Below are positions 17,418-25,392 of a stretch of DNA of 64,000 bases, piece by piece. The DNA is taken from assembly GCF_001653755.1 (NCBI RefSeq), contig NZ_CP015125.1:1560501-1624500 (forward strand). The letters run 5' to 3'. The notes under the pieces are model-generated. The model worked only from the letters and a program-made list of their open reading frames with translations, ran no database searches and was not told the origin of the DNA. This DNA is from Dokdonia donghaensis DSW-1. Its GTDB lineage: Bacteria > Bacteroidota > Bacteroidia > Flavobacteriales > Flavobacteriaceae. Positions within the stretch are counted from its first letter, which is position 1. Each line of letters opens with the position of its first letter. Both the position numbers and the translations under genes were made by a program.

Positions 17418-18740
17418 ATGCTTAAACCTGTACTCTTTTTTCTTACCATTTTTTTAGTTTGTAGTTGTGCTCAACAACAAGAACCAGAAGTTGCCGTAAA
17501 TCCAGAAACGTACTGGGGAGAAAATCCTTGGCCAGACATTAGAAAGAAGCGTATCAACCAGCTATTACCGCAAGCACTCAAAACTGCAGAGGTAGATTGC
17601 TGGATGACTATTTGTAGAGAAAATAATAATGATCCCATTGCAGATCACATAGGAGGAGAAAATGCTGGAGGCACCGCCGTATTTTTATTCTACAACGACA
17701 CAACTGGTTTTCACTCTAAAGTGTTCTCACCTTCTGGAGAAGCAACTGCGCTAGATGATCTAGATATACACGAGGAGGTCGTGAGTGTAGAGCGAGGAAC
17801 CTCTGCTATTGAGCAAGCTTCAGATTTTATCAAAACAAAAGATTTTAAAAGTATTGCCATAAACACATCTTCAAAAAATGTGATGGCAGACGGGCTTACG
17901 CATACACAGTATGAAGAAATTGCTACTGCCTTAGGTGACGAAACCTCAAAACTAGTATCCTCTGAGGAGGTTGTCTATGAGTGGTTATCTATAAAGCTAC
18001 CAGAAGAAGTTGCCATCTTAAGGAAAGCAGCAAAGCTCACTGCCCAGTGGCAGATTGAAGTCTACGAGCAAGTAGTACCTGGCACATCTACAGATGCAGA
18101 CATTGCAAAATATTTAAAACAAAGAATGACGGAGTATGGCGTGACAGATGGATGGGCACCTGCTCAAAATCCTAATGTAAATTCTGGGCCAGACCGTGGG
18201 CACTCGCACGCTACAGATAAAGTAATTATGCCTGGTGATGTGATACAAATAGATTTTGGCATCAAAGTATATGACAGGTGGGTGACAGATATACAGCGAT
18301 TTGCCTATGTTTTAAATGAAGGAGAGAGCGAGGCTCCAGATGAGATTATGCACTACTGGGAAAGTTCTAAAGCTGGAAATAGGGCAGCACTCGCTGCGAT
18401 GCAACCTGGGGTAAAAGGAGTAGATGTAGATAGAGCCCAGCGCGTACTTATGGAAAAAGCAGGGTCTGACTATGTGATGTGGAGCACGGGCCACCCAGTA
18501 GGCTATGTCGCTCACGATGTAGGACCTAACCTAGGAGGTTCTCAAGCATCACACGTGAGACCAGCCTCAGAAAAAGTGATCAAGGAAGGGATGACGTTTG
18601 CCTTTGACGGTTTTCACTCTTGGAAACTAGCAAACGGTGGTGTAAAAACAATGTCTGTAGAGGAGATGGCCGTAGTAACAGAAAATGGAGCAGAGTATCT
18701 TATCGCTCCACAAGAAGAACTTGTTATTATCTCAAATTAA
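17418..18740 (+). CDS. M24 family metallopeptidase lipoprotein
   Basis: Xaa-Pro aminopeptidase/creatinase-fold protein with a lipobox signal peptide (VCSC, Cys17), so a periplasmic or surface peptidase. The metal-site residues of M24 enzymes are seen in order: Asp in QIDFGIK, Asp in VTDIQRF, His in STGHPVGYVAHDVG, Glu in FDGFHSW region and SVEEMAVV. An N-terminal creatinase-type domain covers ~30-195. Length is 440 residues. It follows the Omp85-like gene after 87 bp and may have its own promoter. Confidence 0.88.
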   Translation: MLKPVLFFLTIFLVCSCAQQQEPEVAVNPETYWGENPWPDIRKKRINQLLPQALKTAEVDCWMTICRENNNDPIADHIGGENAGGTAVFLFYNDTTGFHSKVFSPSGEATALDDLDIHEEVVSVERGTSAIEQASDFIKTKDFKSIAINTSSKNVMADGLTHTQYEEIATALGDETSKLVSSEEVVYEWLSIKLPEEVAILRKAAKLTAQWQIEVYEQVVPGTSTDADIAKYLKQRMTEYGVTDGWAPAQNPNVNSGPDRGHSHATDKVIMPGDVIQIDFGIKVYDRWVTDIQRFAYVLNEGESEAPDEIMHYWESSKAGNRAALAAMQPGVKGVDVDRAQRVLMEKAGSDYVMWSTGHPVGYVAHDVGPNLGGSQASHVRPASEKVIKEGMTFAFDGFHSWKLANGGVKTMSVEEMAVVTENGAEYLIAPQEELVIISN

Positions 18741-18744
18741 TTTT

Positions 18745-19761
18745 CTAAGCAAAAAACCAGTAATCTTTAACGGCTTTTTTACCCCAGGCATCGAGTAGTG
18801 CTTGTATTTCCTTCTTTCCATCCGGAGAGGAGACTACAATCATAATCTGCGCATTTTCTATAGACGGAACTTCTGTAAAAGATTGCATACGTACACCGTA
18901 AATGTCTTTACCTATTTGCTTCTCATTATTTGAAACCCAGTGAAAGGTGTCATTATACGATTGTAAAATTTTAGCCATATCCTTACCATTTCGGCCGGCA
19001 CCCCAGAGTATGAGTGGTCGTTTTTTATCACGATCTATCTCATAGAAGAAACGCATTTTCATATCAAAATAGCGATTGTCTTTATACTCATCCCACGTGC
19101 GTGAGATACGGTTAGAGCGATCACGCCAGTGGTGAAGTATGGCATCTATGCCTATAACTTTGAGCCCGTGCTTATACATACGGAAACACAAATCATAATC
19201 TTCTGGATAGATAACAGGGTCAAAAGCACCTACGGCATCAAAATCATCTTTATGAATCATCCAGCAATGTGACGGGATAACACACTCTTTGTAAATCTGC
19301 TGGTAGTGTGTGCTTGTTTTCGCCACCTCATTAAGCCAGCGCTCATAGCGTAAAAAACCATCACCTACCTCGCCCTCATCTACAAAGTGCTCTGTACCTC
19401 CAGCAATCACGTGCCCTTTTCCATACTTATGCCACTCATCTACGAGAAGCTGAATTTTATAATCTGGCATTTTATCATCAGAGTCCATCCTGTTGAGCAG
19501 GGTCCCGCGCACTTCTCTGTATCCACATTGTAATGTGGGGATGAGTTTATAGCCATCACTGTCAAAAACACGAACGCGTGCATCTTGCTTTGCAAATGCC
19601 GCAAGAATCTCTGGAGTCTCATCTGTACTGTGATCATTTACAGCAATAAGTTCCCAGTTTTGATACGTCTGGTTTATAATTGAGTTTATACAATCGTGTA
19701 GATATGGAGCCGTGTCTTTTACGGCCATTATGATAGATACGAGGGGTTGATTTACTGCCAC
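18745..19761 (-). CDS. GT-A family 2 glycosyltransferase
   Basis: Family 2 glycosyltransferase. The N-terminal nucleotide-sugar domain starts PLVSIIMAVKD, with NDHSTDET near residues 42-49 and the metal-binding MDSDD motif near 92-96. An extra ~90-residue C-terminal part (PLILWGAGRNGKDMAKIL, near 250-267) looks like a small Rossmann-type domain. The start is GTG at 19761, overlapping the upstream epimerase by 10 bp; the next ATG would remove the first strand of the fold. Translational coupling suggests the two make one sugar conjugate, perhaps a surface polysaccharide or a glycosylated carotenoid (inference). Confidence 0.85.
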   Translation of the reverse strand: MAVNQPLVSIIMAVKDTAPYLHDCINSIINQTYQNWELIAVNDHSTDETPEILAAFAKQDARVRVFDSDGYKLIPTLQCGYREVRGTLLNRMDSDDKMPDYKIQLLVDEWHKYGKGHVIAGGTEHFVDEGEVGDGFLRYERWLNEVAKTSTHYQQIYKECVIPSHCWMIHKDDFDAVGAFDPVIYPEDYDLCFRMYKHGLKVIGIDAILHHWRDRSNRISRTWDEYKDNRYFDMKMRFFYEIDRDKKRPLILWGAGRNGKDMAKILQSYNDTFHWVSNNEKQIGKDIYGVRMQSFTEVPSIENAQIMIVVSSPDGKKEIQALLDAWGKKAVKDYWFFA

Positions 19762-20744
19762 GATTTTGGAAGGTTTTTTGTGATTTCTATAGGGTCAAAA
19801 GTACCACTTTCTCTCGCGCCGTGTTGAGTCACCCATTTTGCGGTTTCTTGTAATCCTTGTGCAAGTGTTGTGGCTGGTTTTGGGCTAAAGATTTCTGTAA
19901 ATTTTGAGTGGTCTGCATAGGCGTGTACTACTTCCTCGCGCTGTTCAAGGTGGTTGATAGTCACTTCTCTTTCCATAGCAACTCCTACTTCTTTAGCTAG
20001 ATCATTTACCGTGTTTTCGGTGTCTGCGCCTATGTTAAAGATTTGGTTGTCCGCTTTCGCGAAAGCGTAACTAGCCGCAATATAAGGTGCCACATCATCT
20101 ATGTAGGTAAAAGCACGGGTTTGATTTCCGTCGCCAAAGATGGTAAGCGGTTCGCCCTTTGATATCTGATTCATAAATATACCCACCACATTTCGATACT
20201 TATCTCCGATATTTTGCCCAGGCCCATACACATTGTGCGGGCGAAAGATAATATAGTCTAGCCCAAACATTTTATGTGCATTATCCAGATCCATCTCTAT
20301 CGCATATTTTGCAATACCATAAGGGTCTTCGGGTTGTGGTTTTTGCAATTCTTTAAGTGGTAATTCTTGAGTTCCATACACCGCAATAGAGCTCGTAAAG
20401 ATGAACTTCTTTATGTTATTATTAACAGCTGCATTAATGAGGTTGATGCTCCCAATGAGGTTATTCTCGTAGTTGAACTTACGTATAAAATGGCTCAACC
20501 CTTCGGCGGCATATGCGGCTAGATGGTAGATGTAATCTATATGATGTTGTGCAAATATTTCATTTATAAGTGTGGTGTCTGTAATGCTTCCTTCTATAAA
20601 AATCGCACCTTGAGGAACATTGCTTGTAAAGCCGCCAGAGAGGTCGTCAAGTATGATTACTTGGTGACGTAAAGCTAGTAAATGACGAGCAACGTGGCTT
20701 CCTATAAAGCCAGCGCCACCGGTAACTAATGAGGTTATTTGCAT
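19752..20744 (-). CDS. NAD-dependent epimerase/dehydratase
   Basis: Short-chain dehydrogenase-type nucleotide-sugar epimerase or dehydratase. It has the NAD motif TGGAGFIGSH at residues 8-17, SSIAVYG near 118-124 and the catalytic YGIAK motif near 142-146. Length of 330 residues suits UDP-glucose 4-epimerase relatives, but the exact substrate cannot be told. Its promoter-like box sits 4 nt before the ATG, suggesting a leaderless mRNA. An exact palindrome is read as AFAKA (20052-20067). Confidence 0.87.
   Translation of the reverse strand: MQITSLVTGGAGFIGSHVARHLLALRHQVIILDDLSGGFTSNVPQGAIFIEGSITDTTLINEIFAQHHIDYIYHLAAYAAEGLSHFIRKFNYENNLIGSINLINAAVNNNIKKFIFTSSIAVYGTQELPLKELQKPQPEDPYGIAKYAIEMDLDNAHKMFGLDYIIFRPHNVYGPGQNIGDKYRNVVGIFMNQISKGEPLTIFGDGNQTRAFTYIDDVAPYIAASYAFAKADNQIFNIGADTENTVNDLAKEVGVAMEREVTINHLEQREEVVHAYADHSKFTEIFSPKPATTLAQGLQETAKWVTQHGARESGTFDPIEITKNLPKSWQ
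20052..20067. repeat. Dispersed palindrome, exact copy 7 (in epimerase gene)
   Basis: Perfect copy within the epimerase gene, coding AFAKA. Confidence 0.95.
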
Positions 20745-20748
20745 ACTG

Positions 20749-20756
20749 CAAACTTA
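20749..20756 (-). promoter_or_regulatory. Putative epimerase -7 box, leaderless geometry
   Basis: On the minus strand TAAGTTTG is followed by 4 nt and the ATG, so transcription would begin at or next to the start codon. Confidence 0.5.
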
Positions 20757-20784
20757 GGAAAAGGAATTGAGAGGTGTGTTGTTA

Positions 20785-20800
20785 CGCTTTCGCGAAAGCG
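20785..20800. repeat. Dispersed palindrome, exact copy 8
   Basis: Intergenic copy with the longest symmetry in the window (22 bp perfect, 20782-20803). It directly abuts the crt operon terminator. Confidence 0.95.
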
Positions 20801-20825
20801 TAAAAAAACCACCTTTTACAGTGGT
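20801..20825 (-). terminator. Putative crt operon terminator
   Basis: On the minus strand ACCAC pairs with GTGGT and is followed by seven T residues, 10 bp after the crtZ stop. The stem is short. Confidence 0.6.
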
Positions 20826-20834
20826 CTTTATATA

Positions 20835-21302
20835 TTATCTCTTGCTTGCTCTCGCTTGCTTAAAATATTTTACTGGAGGAAATAGCATCCCGAAAGATTC
20901 TCCATCATCTTTGCCTAGGTGTTTGTGGTGCATTTTATGTGCTCTTCTTAATGCTTTACCGTACCATCCATTTGCATTGCGAAACAACTTAAATCGCTGA
21001 TGAATAAAGATGTCGTGCACACCAAAGTAGGCAAGACCATAGGCAAAAATACCTAAGCCTATAGGTAAACCTATCCATACGCCTTCGTACTGCCACAATA
21101 GGAAACAGCCTATTGAAACTAACGCGTAAAAGATAAAGAAGAGGTCATTTTTTTCCCACCAAGAGTTGTGTTTTTTATGGTGGTGGTCTTGGTGTAAAGA
21201 CCATAAAAAGCCGTGCATAACATATTTATGCGTTGCCCAGGCTAGAAATTCCATAATGACAAAAGTCATAACAAAAACGAAGATCCAAAGTAATGTTTGC
21301 AT
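20835..21302 (-). CDS. crtZ: Beta-carotene hydroxylase CrtZ
   Basis: Membrane-bound di-iron hydroxylase of the fatty acid hydroxylase superfamily that converts beta-carotene to zeaxanthin. Length is 155 residues with four hydrophobic spans. Histidine clusters are complete: HKYVMH near 25-30, HQDHHHKKH near 37-45, HDIFIHQR near 97-104 and HKMHHKH near 121-127. It is the last gene of the merR-crtI-crtB-crtZ operon, 17 bp after crtB. No lycopene cyclase (crtY) lies in the operon, so beta-carotene must be made with a cyclase encoded elsewhere. Confidence 0.93.
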   Translation of the reverse strand: MQTLLWIFVFVMTFVIMEFLAWATHKYVMHGFLWSLHQDHHHKKHNSWWEKNDLFFIFYALVSIGCFLLWQYEGVWIGLPIGLGIFAYGLAYFGVHDIFIHQRFKLFRNANGWYGKALRRAHKMHHKHLGKDDGESFGMLFPPVKYFKQARASKR

Positions 21303-21319
21303 TTGTATAGGGGATTCTT

Positions 21320-22159
21320 TTAAATAAGGTTTAAACGATATTTTACATAGCTACGCGCAAGAAGACTTGCCTTTACGTAGTCTGGTACGCGCACTCTTGT
21401 GTTCCTAATTTCGGCAGAGGGAACGCGTTTAAGTTTTGTGAGTAATTTTCTATAATAACGGAAAGCGGTGTACACCCCAAACTTTGCTTCTATAGGCAGT
21501 CTATTTATGCCTGCTAGTCCTTTTGTAAAGTCTTCTTCTATCTCTTCGATAATACGCTGTTTAGAGGCTTCATCAAGATTTACAAGATTTGTATTAGGGA
21601 AGTAGGTGCGACTTAATCCTTCAAAATCTGCCTTGAGGTCACGTAAAAAGTTTACTTTTTGAAAGGCAGAACCTAAGCTCATAGCGCTGTCTCTAAGGCT
21701 TTCGTATTTTTCTTTATCTCCTTTTACAAACACGGTAAGACACATAAGGCCTACTACATCTGCGCTTCCGTAAATGTATTCCTTGTACTCTGCATCTGTG
21801 AGATAATCTAGTTTTGTGAGATCAAGGCGCATACTTTTCATAAACGATGCGATATGAGCAGGGTCTATATCATATTTATGCACGGTCTCTTGAAAGGCGT
21901 TGAGAATAGGGTTGAGGCTTATTTTATCTGTAAGCGCGTGCTCAAGATCTTCTTCAAAACGCTTGAATAGCGTAGGCTTGTCATAGTCGTGAAAAGAATC
22001 TACAATCTCATCTGCAAATCTTACAAAACCATAAATGTTATAAATGTCCTGACGTATACAGGGTGCAAGCATTTTAGTCGCGCTTGCAAATGAGGTGCTA
22101 TATGATTGAGTTACAACCTTTGCACAGCTTCTCGATACGGTGTCAAATAGAGATTTCAT
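21320..22159 (-). CDS. crtB: Phytoene synthase CrtB
   Basis: Head-to-head condensation of two geranylgeranyl diphosphates to phytoene. The first Asp-rich motif FADEIVDSFHD lies near residues 48-58, and the second appears as NFLRDLKADFEG near 169-180, with SRTYFP just after. Length of 279 residues is typical of Bacteroidota CrtB. The start codon overlaps the crtI stop by one base (TAATG), implying coupled translation. Confidence 0.95.
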   Translation of the reverse strand: MKSLFDTVSRSCAKVVTQSYSTSFASATKMLAPCIRQDIYNIYGFVRFADEIVDSFHDYDKPTLFKRFEEDLEHALTDKISLNPILNAFQETVHKYDIDPAHIASFMKSMRLDLTKLDYLTDAEYKEYIYGSADVVGLMCLTVFVKGDKEKYESLRDSAMSLGSAFQKVNFLRDLKADFEGLSRTYFPNTNLVNLDEASKQRIIEEIEEDFTKGLAGINRLPIEAKFGVYTAFRYYRKLLTKLKRVPSAEIRNTRVRVPDYVKASLLARSYVKYRLNLI

Positions 22160-23619
22160 TATTTAATTGATTTGCTTATTAATTGTGATACAAGCTTACC
22201 AGATATGAGGGCTGGAGGTACGCCAGGTCCTGGAACCGTTAACTGTCCAGTAAAATACAAATTTTTAACTTTCTTACTCCTTAAATTAGGTCTAAGAAAA
22301 GCTGTTTGTTTCAAAGTATTTGCCATTCCATAGGCATTTCCTTTATAGCTGTTATACTCACTTACAAAGTCATCTACACAAAAAGACTTCTTAAATATAA
22401 TATGATTTCTGAAATTTTGACCAGATAATCGCTCTAGTCTTTCCATTATAATATCAAAATATTGATCACGTAGTGCCTGCGTATCTTCTACTCCAGGAGC
22501 TATAGGGATTAAGAAAAACCCATTTTCTTTACCTTCTGGCGCCATTGTCTCATCTGATACCGATGGGAAATTTGCATAAAATAAAGGCTCTTCTGGCCAA
22601 GCAAGATCGTCATAAATGGTTCTTGCGTGCTGGTCAAAATCTGTATCAAAGAACAAGTTGTGATGAGCTACGTTATCAAACTTTTTATCAAAACCTACAT
22701 AAAAGAGTAGTGATGACGGCGCAAATACACGGCTGTCCCAGTACTTCTCTGTGTATTGTCTATACGGTGGATCTAGCAAAGTCTCACTGTGATGATAGTC
22801 TGCTCCACTTACGACATAATCTGCAGTAATGGTTTCCCCATTAGCTACAATTCCTTGTACTTTTCCTTGATCTACCAGAATTTTACTGGCACCAGCGCTT
22901 GTATGAGTTTTTACTCCTAGTGAGTGCGCAAGCTTAATCATTCCTTTGATGACCTCGTGCATACCACCTTTAGGATGCCAAGTCCCTAAGCCAAAATCTG
23001 CATAGTTCATAAAACGATAGAATGCAGGTGTGTTGTTAGGTTTAGCTCCGAGAAACAATACCGGGAATTCTAAAATAGAAACCAGCTTCTCATTTTTAAA
23101 AGACTTGCGCACATCATCACTTATAGTTTTAAAAAACTGATTTACGCGTACCGCCGTTTCTGGAGTTACAAGTTCAAAAGGAGAAAGGCCTGGCTTGTTT
23201 ACTACATCATTAATAGCAATGTCATAGTTGACTCCAGCATTTTTTATAAACTTTTTGAGTTGAGGAGAGCTTCCTGGCTCTATACGCTCAAACTCTGTAG
23301 CTATTTTATCTAGCGTATCACCTATGGTTACAACTTCATCTTTAAACCACACGTAATAAGCAGGGTCCAGCTTTTCTAACTGGTAAAAGTCTGAAACCTT
23401 CTTATTAAAATCTCCAAAAAACTTTTCAAAGATGTCTGGCATCCAGTACCAGCTAGGGCCCATATCAAATGTAAAGCCTTCTTCTTTAAGTTGTCTGGCA
23501 CGACCACCTAGGGTTTGATTTTTTTCATAAAGGTGCACCTCGTTACCAGCTTGAGCAAGATAACACGCAGCAGATAAGGATGAAAATCCAGATCCTATAA
23601 TCACAATCTTTTTAGGCAT
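22159..23619 (-). CDS. crtI: Phytoene desaturase CrtI
   Basis: FAD-dependent desaturase that turns phytoene into lycopene. The N-terminal dinucleotide motif IVIIGSGFSSLSAACYLA sits at residues 5-22, followed by the LGGRARQ motif near 41-47. The C-terminal FAD-binding motif LYFTGQLTVPGPGVPPALISG lies near residues 455-475. Length is 486 residues. The start overlaps the upstream merR gene by 8 bp and the stop overlaps crtB by 1 bp, so the three are translated as one unit. Confidence 0.95.
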   Translation of the reverse strand: MPKKIVIIGSGFSSLSAACYLAQAGNEVHLYEKNQTLGGRARQLKEEGFTFDMGPSWYWMPDIFEKFFGDFNKKVSDFYQLEKLDPAYYVWFKDEVVTIGDTLDKIATEFERIEPGSSPQLKKFIKNAGVNYDIAINDVVNKPGLSPFELVTPETAVRVNQFFKTISDDVRKSFKNEKLVSILEFPVLFLGAKPNNTPAFYRFMNYADFGLGTWHPKGGMHEVIKGMIKLAHSLGVKTHTSAGASKILVDQGKVQGIVANGETITADYVVSGADYHHSETLLDPPYRQYTEKYWDSRVFAPSSLLFYVGFDKKFDNVAHHNLFFDTDFDQHARTIYDDLAWPEEPLFYANFPSVSDETMAPEGKENGFFLIPIAPGVEDTQALRDQYFDIIMERLERLSGQNFRNHIIFKKSFCVDDFVSEYNSYKGNAYGMANTLKQTAFLRPNLRSKKVKNLYFTGQLTVPGPGVPPALISGKLVSQLISKSIK

Positions 23620-24541
23620 ATGTAGCAGACTTGTTTTTTACAACATTTACAAATTCTCTTATACTCATCATTATATGCACATTTTTAGGAAGGCTAAGCT
23701 CGTCTATTTTACTAGTCATAGCTCCTAAAACATATAAATTTAGTTTCTGGTTACCAAAAAGCTCATTAAACTCATCAAAATATGCAGGTATATCTTCAGC
23801 CAGAGGCTGTACAGTAAAATACGTTGCAAATGATAGGTTAGGATGATTTGAAGAAAGGTACTTTAAGTTTGATAACATTATGCTCTGCCCTAAGTAAATC
23901 ACCTTGTAGCCATTTGCAACAAGTTCATAATTTAAAAAGAGTAGACCTAGCTCGTGTATCTCGTTTTCTGGTAAGAAAAGTGCAAATGTTTTATCCTTGA
24001 GAGGCGGCACATTAATTTGTGTCTTTTCAATATTTATAAGAATCTTTTGCTTAATAAGGTTAAAGATAAAATGCTCGTGAGATGGGTTTATCGTATCCGT
24101 TTGCCATAATAACCCTATCTCTTGTAGTAAGGGTATAAACGTCTCATAAAAAATGGTGACAAATGGCTTATCTTCATTAAGAGCATTATATGTCTTGTGA
24201 AATAAGTTTTGATCAAAATTCATCATTGCTATCTTAAATGAATTGATAGCGTGATTTTCATTTGCGGCACTGGTTTCGGTTACTAGCTCTGCCACGAGCG
24301 CTGCAATTTCCTTTGTGGAGTGCTTTGCTATTTTAGAAATCTTGAATTTATTCTCTGTAAGAAATACAACATTAAGAAGCTTTTGCAAGTCGCTTAAGGC
24401 ATACGTTCTAATATTTGTAGAAGTACGCTGTGGCTCAAGAAGACCATACCTTTTCTCCCAGATACGTATGGTATGGGCTTTTATACCACTTAAACTCTCT
24501 AAGTCTTTAATGCTAAATTTTGTCTTTACGGCATTTTTCAT
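23612..24541 (-). CDS. CarH/LitR-like MerR regulator with B12-binding domain
   Basis: MerR-family DNA-binding domain at residues 9-75 (FSIKDLESLSGIKAHTIRIW, then EKRYGLLEP), followed by a cobalamin-binding-like region. Two motifs known from the adenosylcobalamin photoreceptor CarH are intact: W-x9-EH as Trp146...Glu156-His157, and ExHxxG as Glu194-Ile-His196-Glu-Leu-Gly199. In CarH these histidines are the upper and lower axial ligands. By analogy it would repress the crt genes in the dark and release them in light. The gene is first in the crt operon, so it probably controls itself too. Light sensing is inferred; the cluster context supports it. Confidence 0.9.
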   Translation of the reverse strand: MKNAVKTKFSIKDLESLSGIKAHTIRIWEKRYGLLEPQRTSTNIRTYALSDLQKLLNVVFLTENKFKISKIAKHSTKEIAALVAELVTETSAANENHAINSFKIAMMNFDQNLFHKTYNALNEDKPFVTIFYETFIPLLQEIGLLWQTDTINPSHEHFIFNLIKQKILINIEKTQINVPPLKDKTFALFLPENEIHELGLLFLNYELVANGYKVIYLGQSIMLSNLKYLSSNHPNLSFATYFTVQPLAEDIPAYFDEFNELFGNQKLNLYVLGAMTSKIDELSLPKNVHIMMSIREFVNVVKNKSATYA

Positions 24542-24578
24542 ACTACACTTATTTCTTGTAAAAATAGCGAATTTACTT

Positions 24579-24617
24579 ATTTTGTTTAATCAATTAGTGT
24601 TAAGTTTTAAACAAAAT
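24579..24617. promoter_or_regulatory. Inverted repeat, candidate CarH/MerR operator
   Basis: A perfect 11-bp inverted repeat (ATTTTGTTTAA at 24579-24589, TTAAACAAAAT at 24607-24617) separated by 17 bp, 38 bp upstream of the merR start. Spacing of this order is usual for MerR-type operators. A -7-like TATTTTTA lies between it and the gene. Confidence 0.5.
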
Positions 24618-24732
24618 ATTAAATATGCGATAATTTCTTATGATGTAAGTGTGTAAAAGTTATTTTCGTGATGCTTAAAGTATAGGTGTTTTGGGTTCTA
24701 TTTGTATAGTTAAGAGTACTTGTATAAAAAAA

Positions 24733-24757
24733 AGAGCTAACCTTACGATTAACTCTT
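24733..24757 (-). terminator. Terminator of tRNA-Leu
   Basis: On the minus strand AAGAGTTAA pairs with TTAGCTCTT (one wobble pair), followed by a T-run, just after the tRNA-Leu 3' end. Confidence 0.75.
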
Positions 24758-24763
24758 GTATTG

Positions 24764-24846
24764 TACCCGGGATGGGACTTGAACCCACACGCAACTAGTG
24801 CACACGGCCCTCAACCGTGCCTGTCTACCAATTTCAGCACCCGGGT
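24764..24846 (-). tRNA. tRNA-Leu (anticodon GAG)
   Basis: The minus strand folds as an 83-nt class II tRNA. A seven-bp acceptor stem ACCCGGG/CCCGGGT, D-arm, anticodon stem CACGG/CCGTG with loop TTGAGGG (anticodon GAG, reading CUC/CUU), a long variable arm, and T-arm GTGGGTTCAAGTCCCAT are visible. CCA is not encoded. Confidence 0.93.
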
Positions 24847-24875
24847 AGAAAAGCGGCATTTTATCAATGCGGGTG

Positions 24876-24883
24876 CAAATATA
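24876..24883 (-). promoter_or_regulatory. tRNA-Leu -7 promoter box
   Basis: TATATTTG followed by CACCCGCATT, a block also found upstream of the tRNA-Lys genes. Confidence 0.7.
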
Positions 24884-24952
24884 AAAGCTTCTTATGAAAC
24901 TTGTGTATTAATCCACAGATATTTTAAGGTAGGATAAAACTGTTCTATAAAA

Positions 24953-24978
24953 AAACCTCTATCGTTAGATAGAGGTTT
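24953..24978 (-). terminator. Terminator of tRNA-Lys 1
   Basis: Perfect 11-bp stem AAACCTCTATC/GATAGAGGTTT with a four-base loop, followed by a T-run on the minus strand. Confidence 0.9.
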
Positions 24979-24990
24979 ATGCTTTTAAAG

Positions 24991-25063
24991 TGACCTGGCT
25001 GGGGCTCGAACCCAGGACCCTCTCCTTAAAAGGGAGATGCTCTACCAACTGAGCTACCAGGTC
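24991..25063 (-). tRNA. tRNA-Lys (anticodon UUU), copy 1
   Basis: 73-nt cloverleaf on the minus strand: acceptor GACCTGG/CCAGGTC, anticodon stem TCTCC/GGAGA, loop CTTTTAA with anticodon TTT, T-loop GGTTCGAGCCC. CCA is not encoded. Confidence 0.95.
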
Positions 25064-25080
25064 GTTATTTTAACGGGGTG

Positions 25081-25088
25081 CAAATATA
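25081..25088 (-). promoter_or_regulatory. tRNA-Lys 1 -7 promoter box
   Basis: TATATTTG then CACCCCGTTA, 17 bp before the mature 5' end. Confidence 0.7.
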
Positions 25089-25162
25089 AAATCTTCTTTT
25101 GAGATTTTGGGCTTATTATGTAATTATTTTAAGAACGTTTTTTTAGCGGTGACACATAAAAA

Positions 25163-25188
25163 AAACCTCTATCGTTAGACAGAGGTTT
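25163..25188 (-). terminator. Terminator of tRNA-Lys 2
   Basis: Near copy of the tRNA-Lys 1 terminator with one base change in the stem, followed by a T-run on the minus strand. Confidence 0.88.
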
Positions 25189-25199
25189 GCACTTATAAG

Positions 25200-25272
25200 T
25201 GACCTGGCTGGGGCTCGAACCCAGGACCCTCTCCTTAAAAGGGAGATGCTCTACCAACTGAGCTACCAGGTC
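25200..25272 (-). tRNA. tRNA-Lys (anticodon UUU), copy 2
   Basis: Identical in its 73 nt to copy 1, offset by 209 bp. The flanking terminator and promoter are also duplicated but diverged, so the whole transcription unit was copied. Confidence 0.95.
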
Positions 25273-25290
25273 ATTGCCTTAATGCGGGTG

Positions 25291-25298
25291 CAAATATA
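25291..25298 (-). promoter_or_regulatory. tRNA-Lys 2 promoter (-7 box)
   Basis: TATATTTG then CACCCGCATT. A -33 TTG lies 21 bp further upstream (25320-25322), within the N17-23 spacing known for Bacteroidota. Confidence 0.75.
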
Positions 25299-25365
25299 CA
25301 GTTAATTAATTCTTACTGCCAAGTGTTTTAATTAAAATTTTCAATCTTTTTTTTAGATTAATATA

Positions 25366-25373
25366 TACTTTTG
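25366..25373 (+). promoter_or_regulatory. Putative aroK -7 promoter box
   Basis: TACTTTTG matches TAnnTTTG, 19 bp upstream of the aroK ATG. Confidence 0.5.
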
Positions 25374-25392
25374 TTTCTCAACAAGTTCGCTT

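Noticed and set aside
24953..25188. Repeats around tRNA-Lys as a mobile element or attachment site
   Set aside because: The repeated parts are simply the tRNA gene, its promoter and its terminator; no integrase or target duplication is present.
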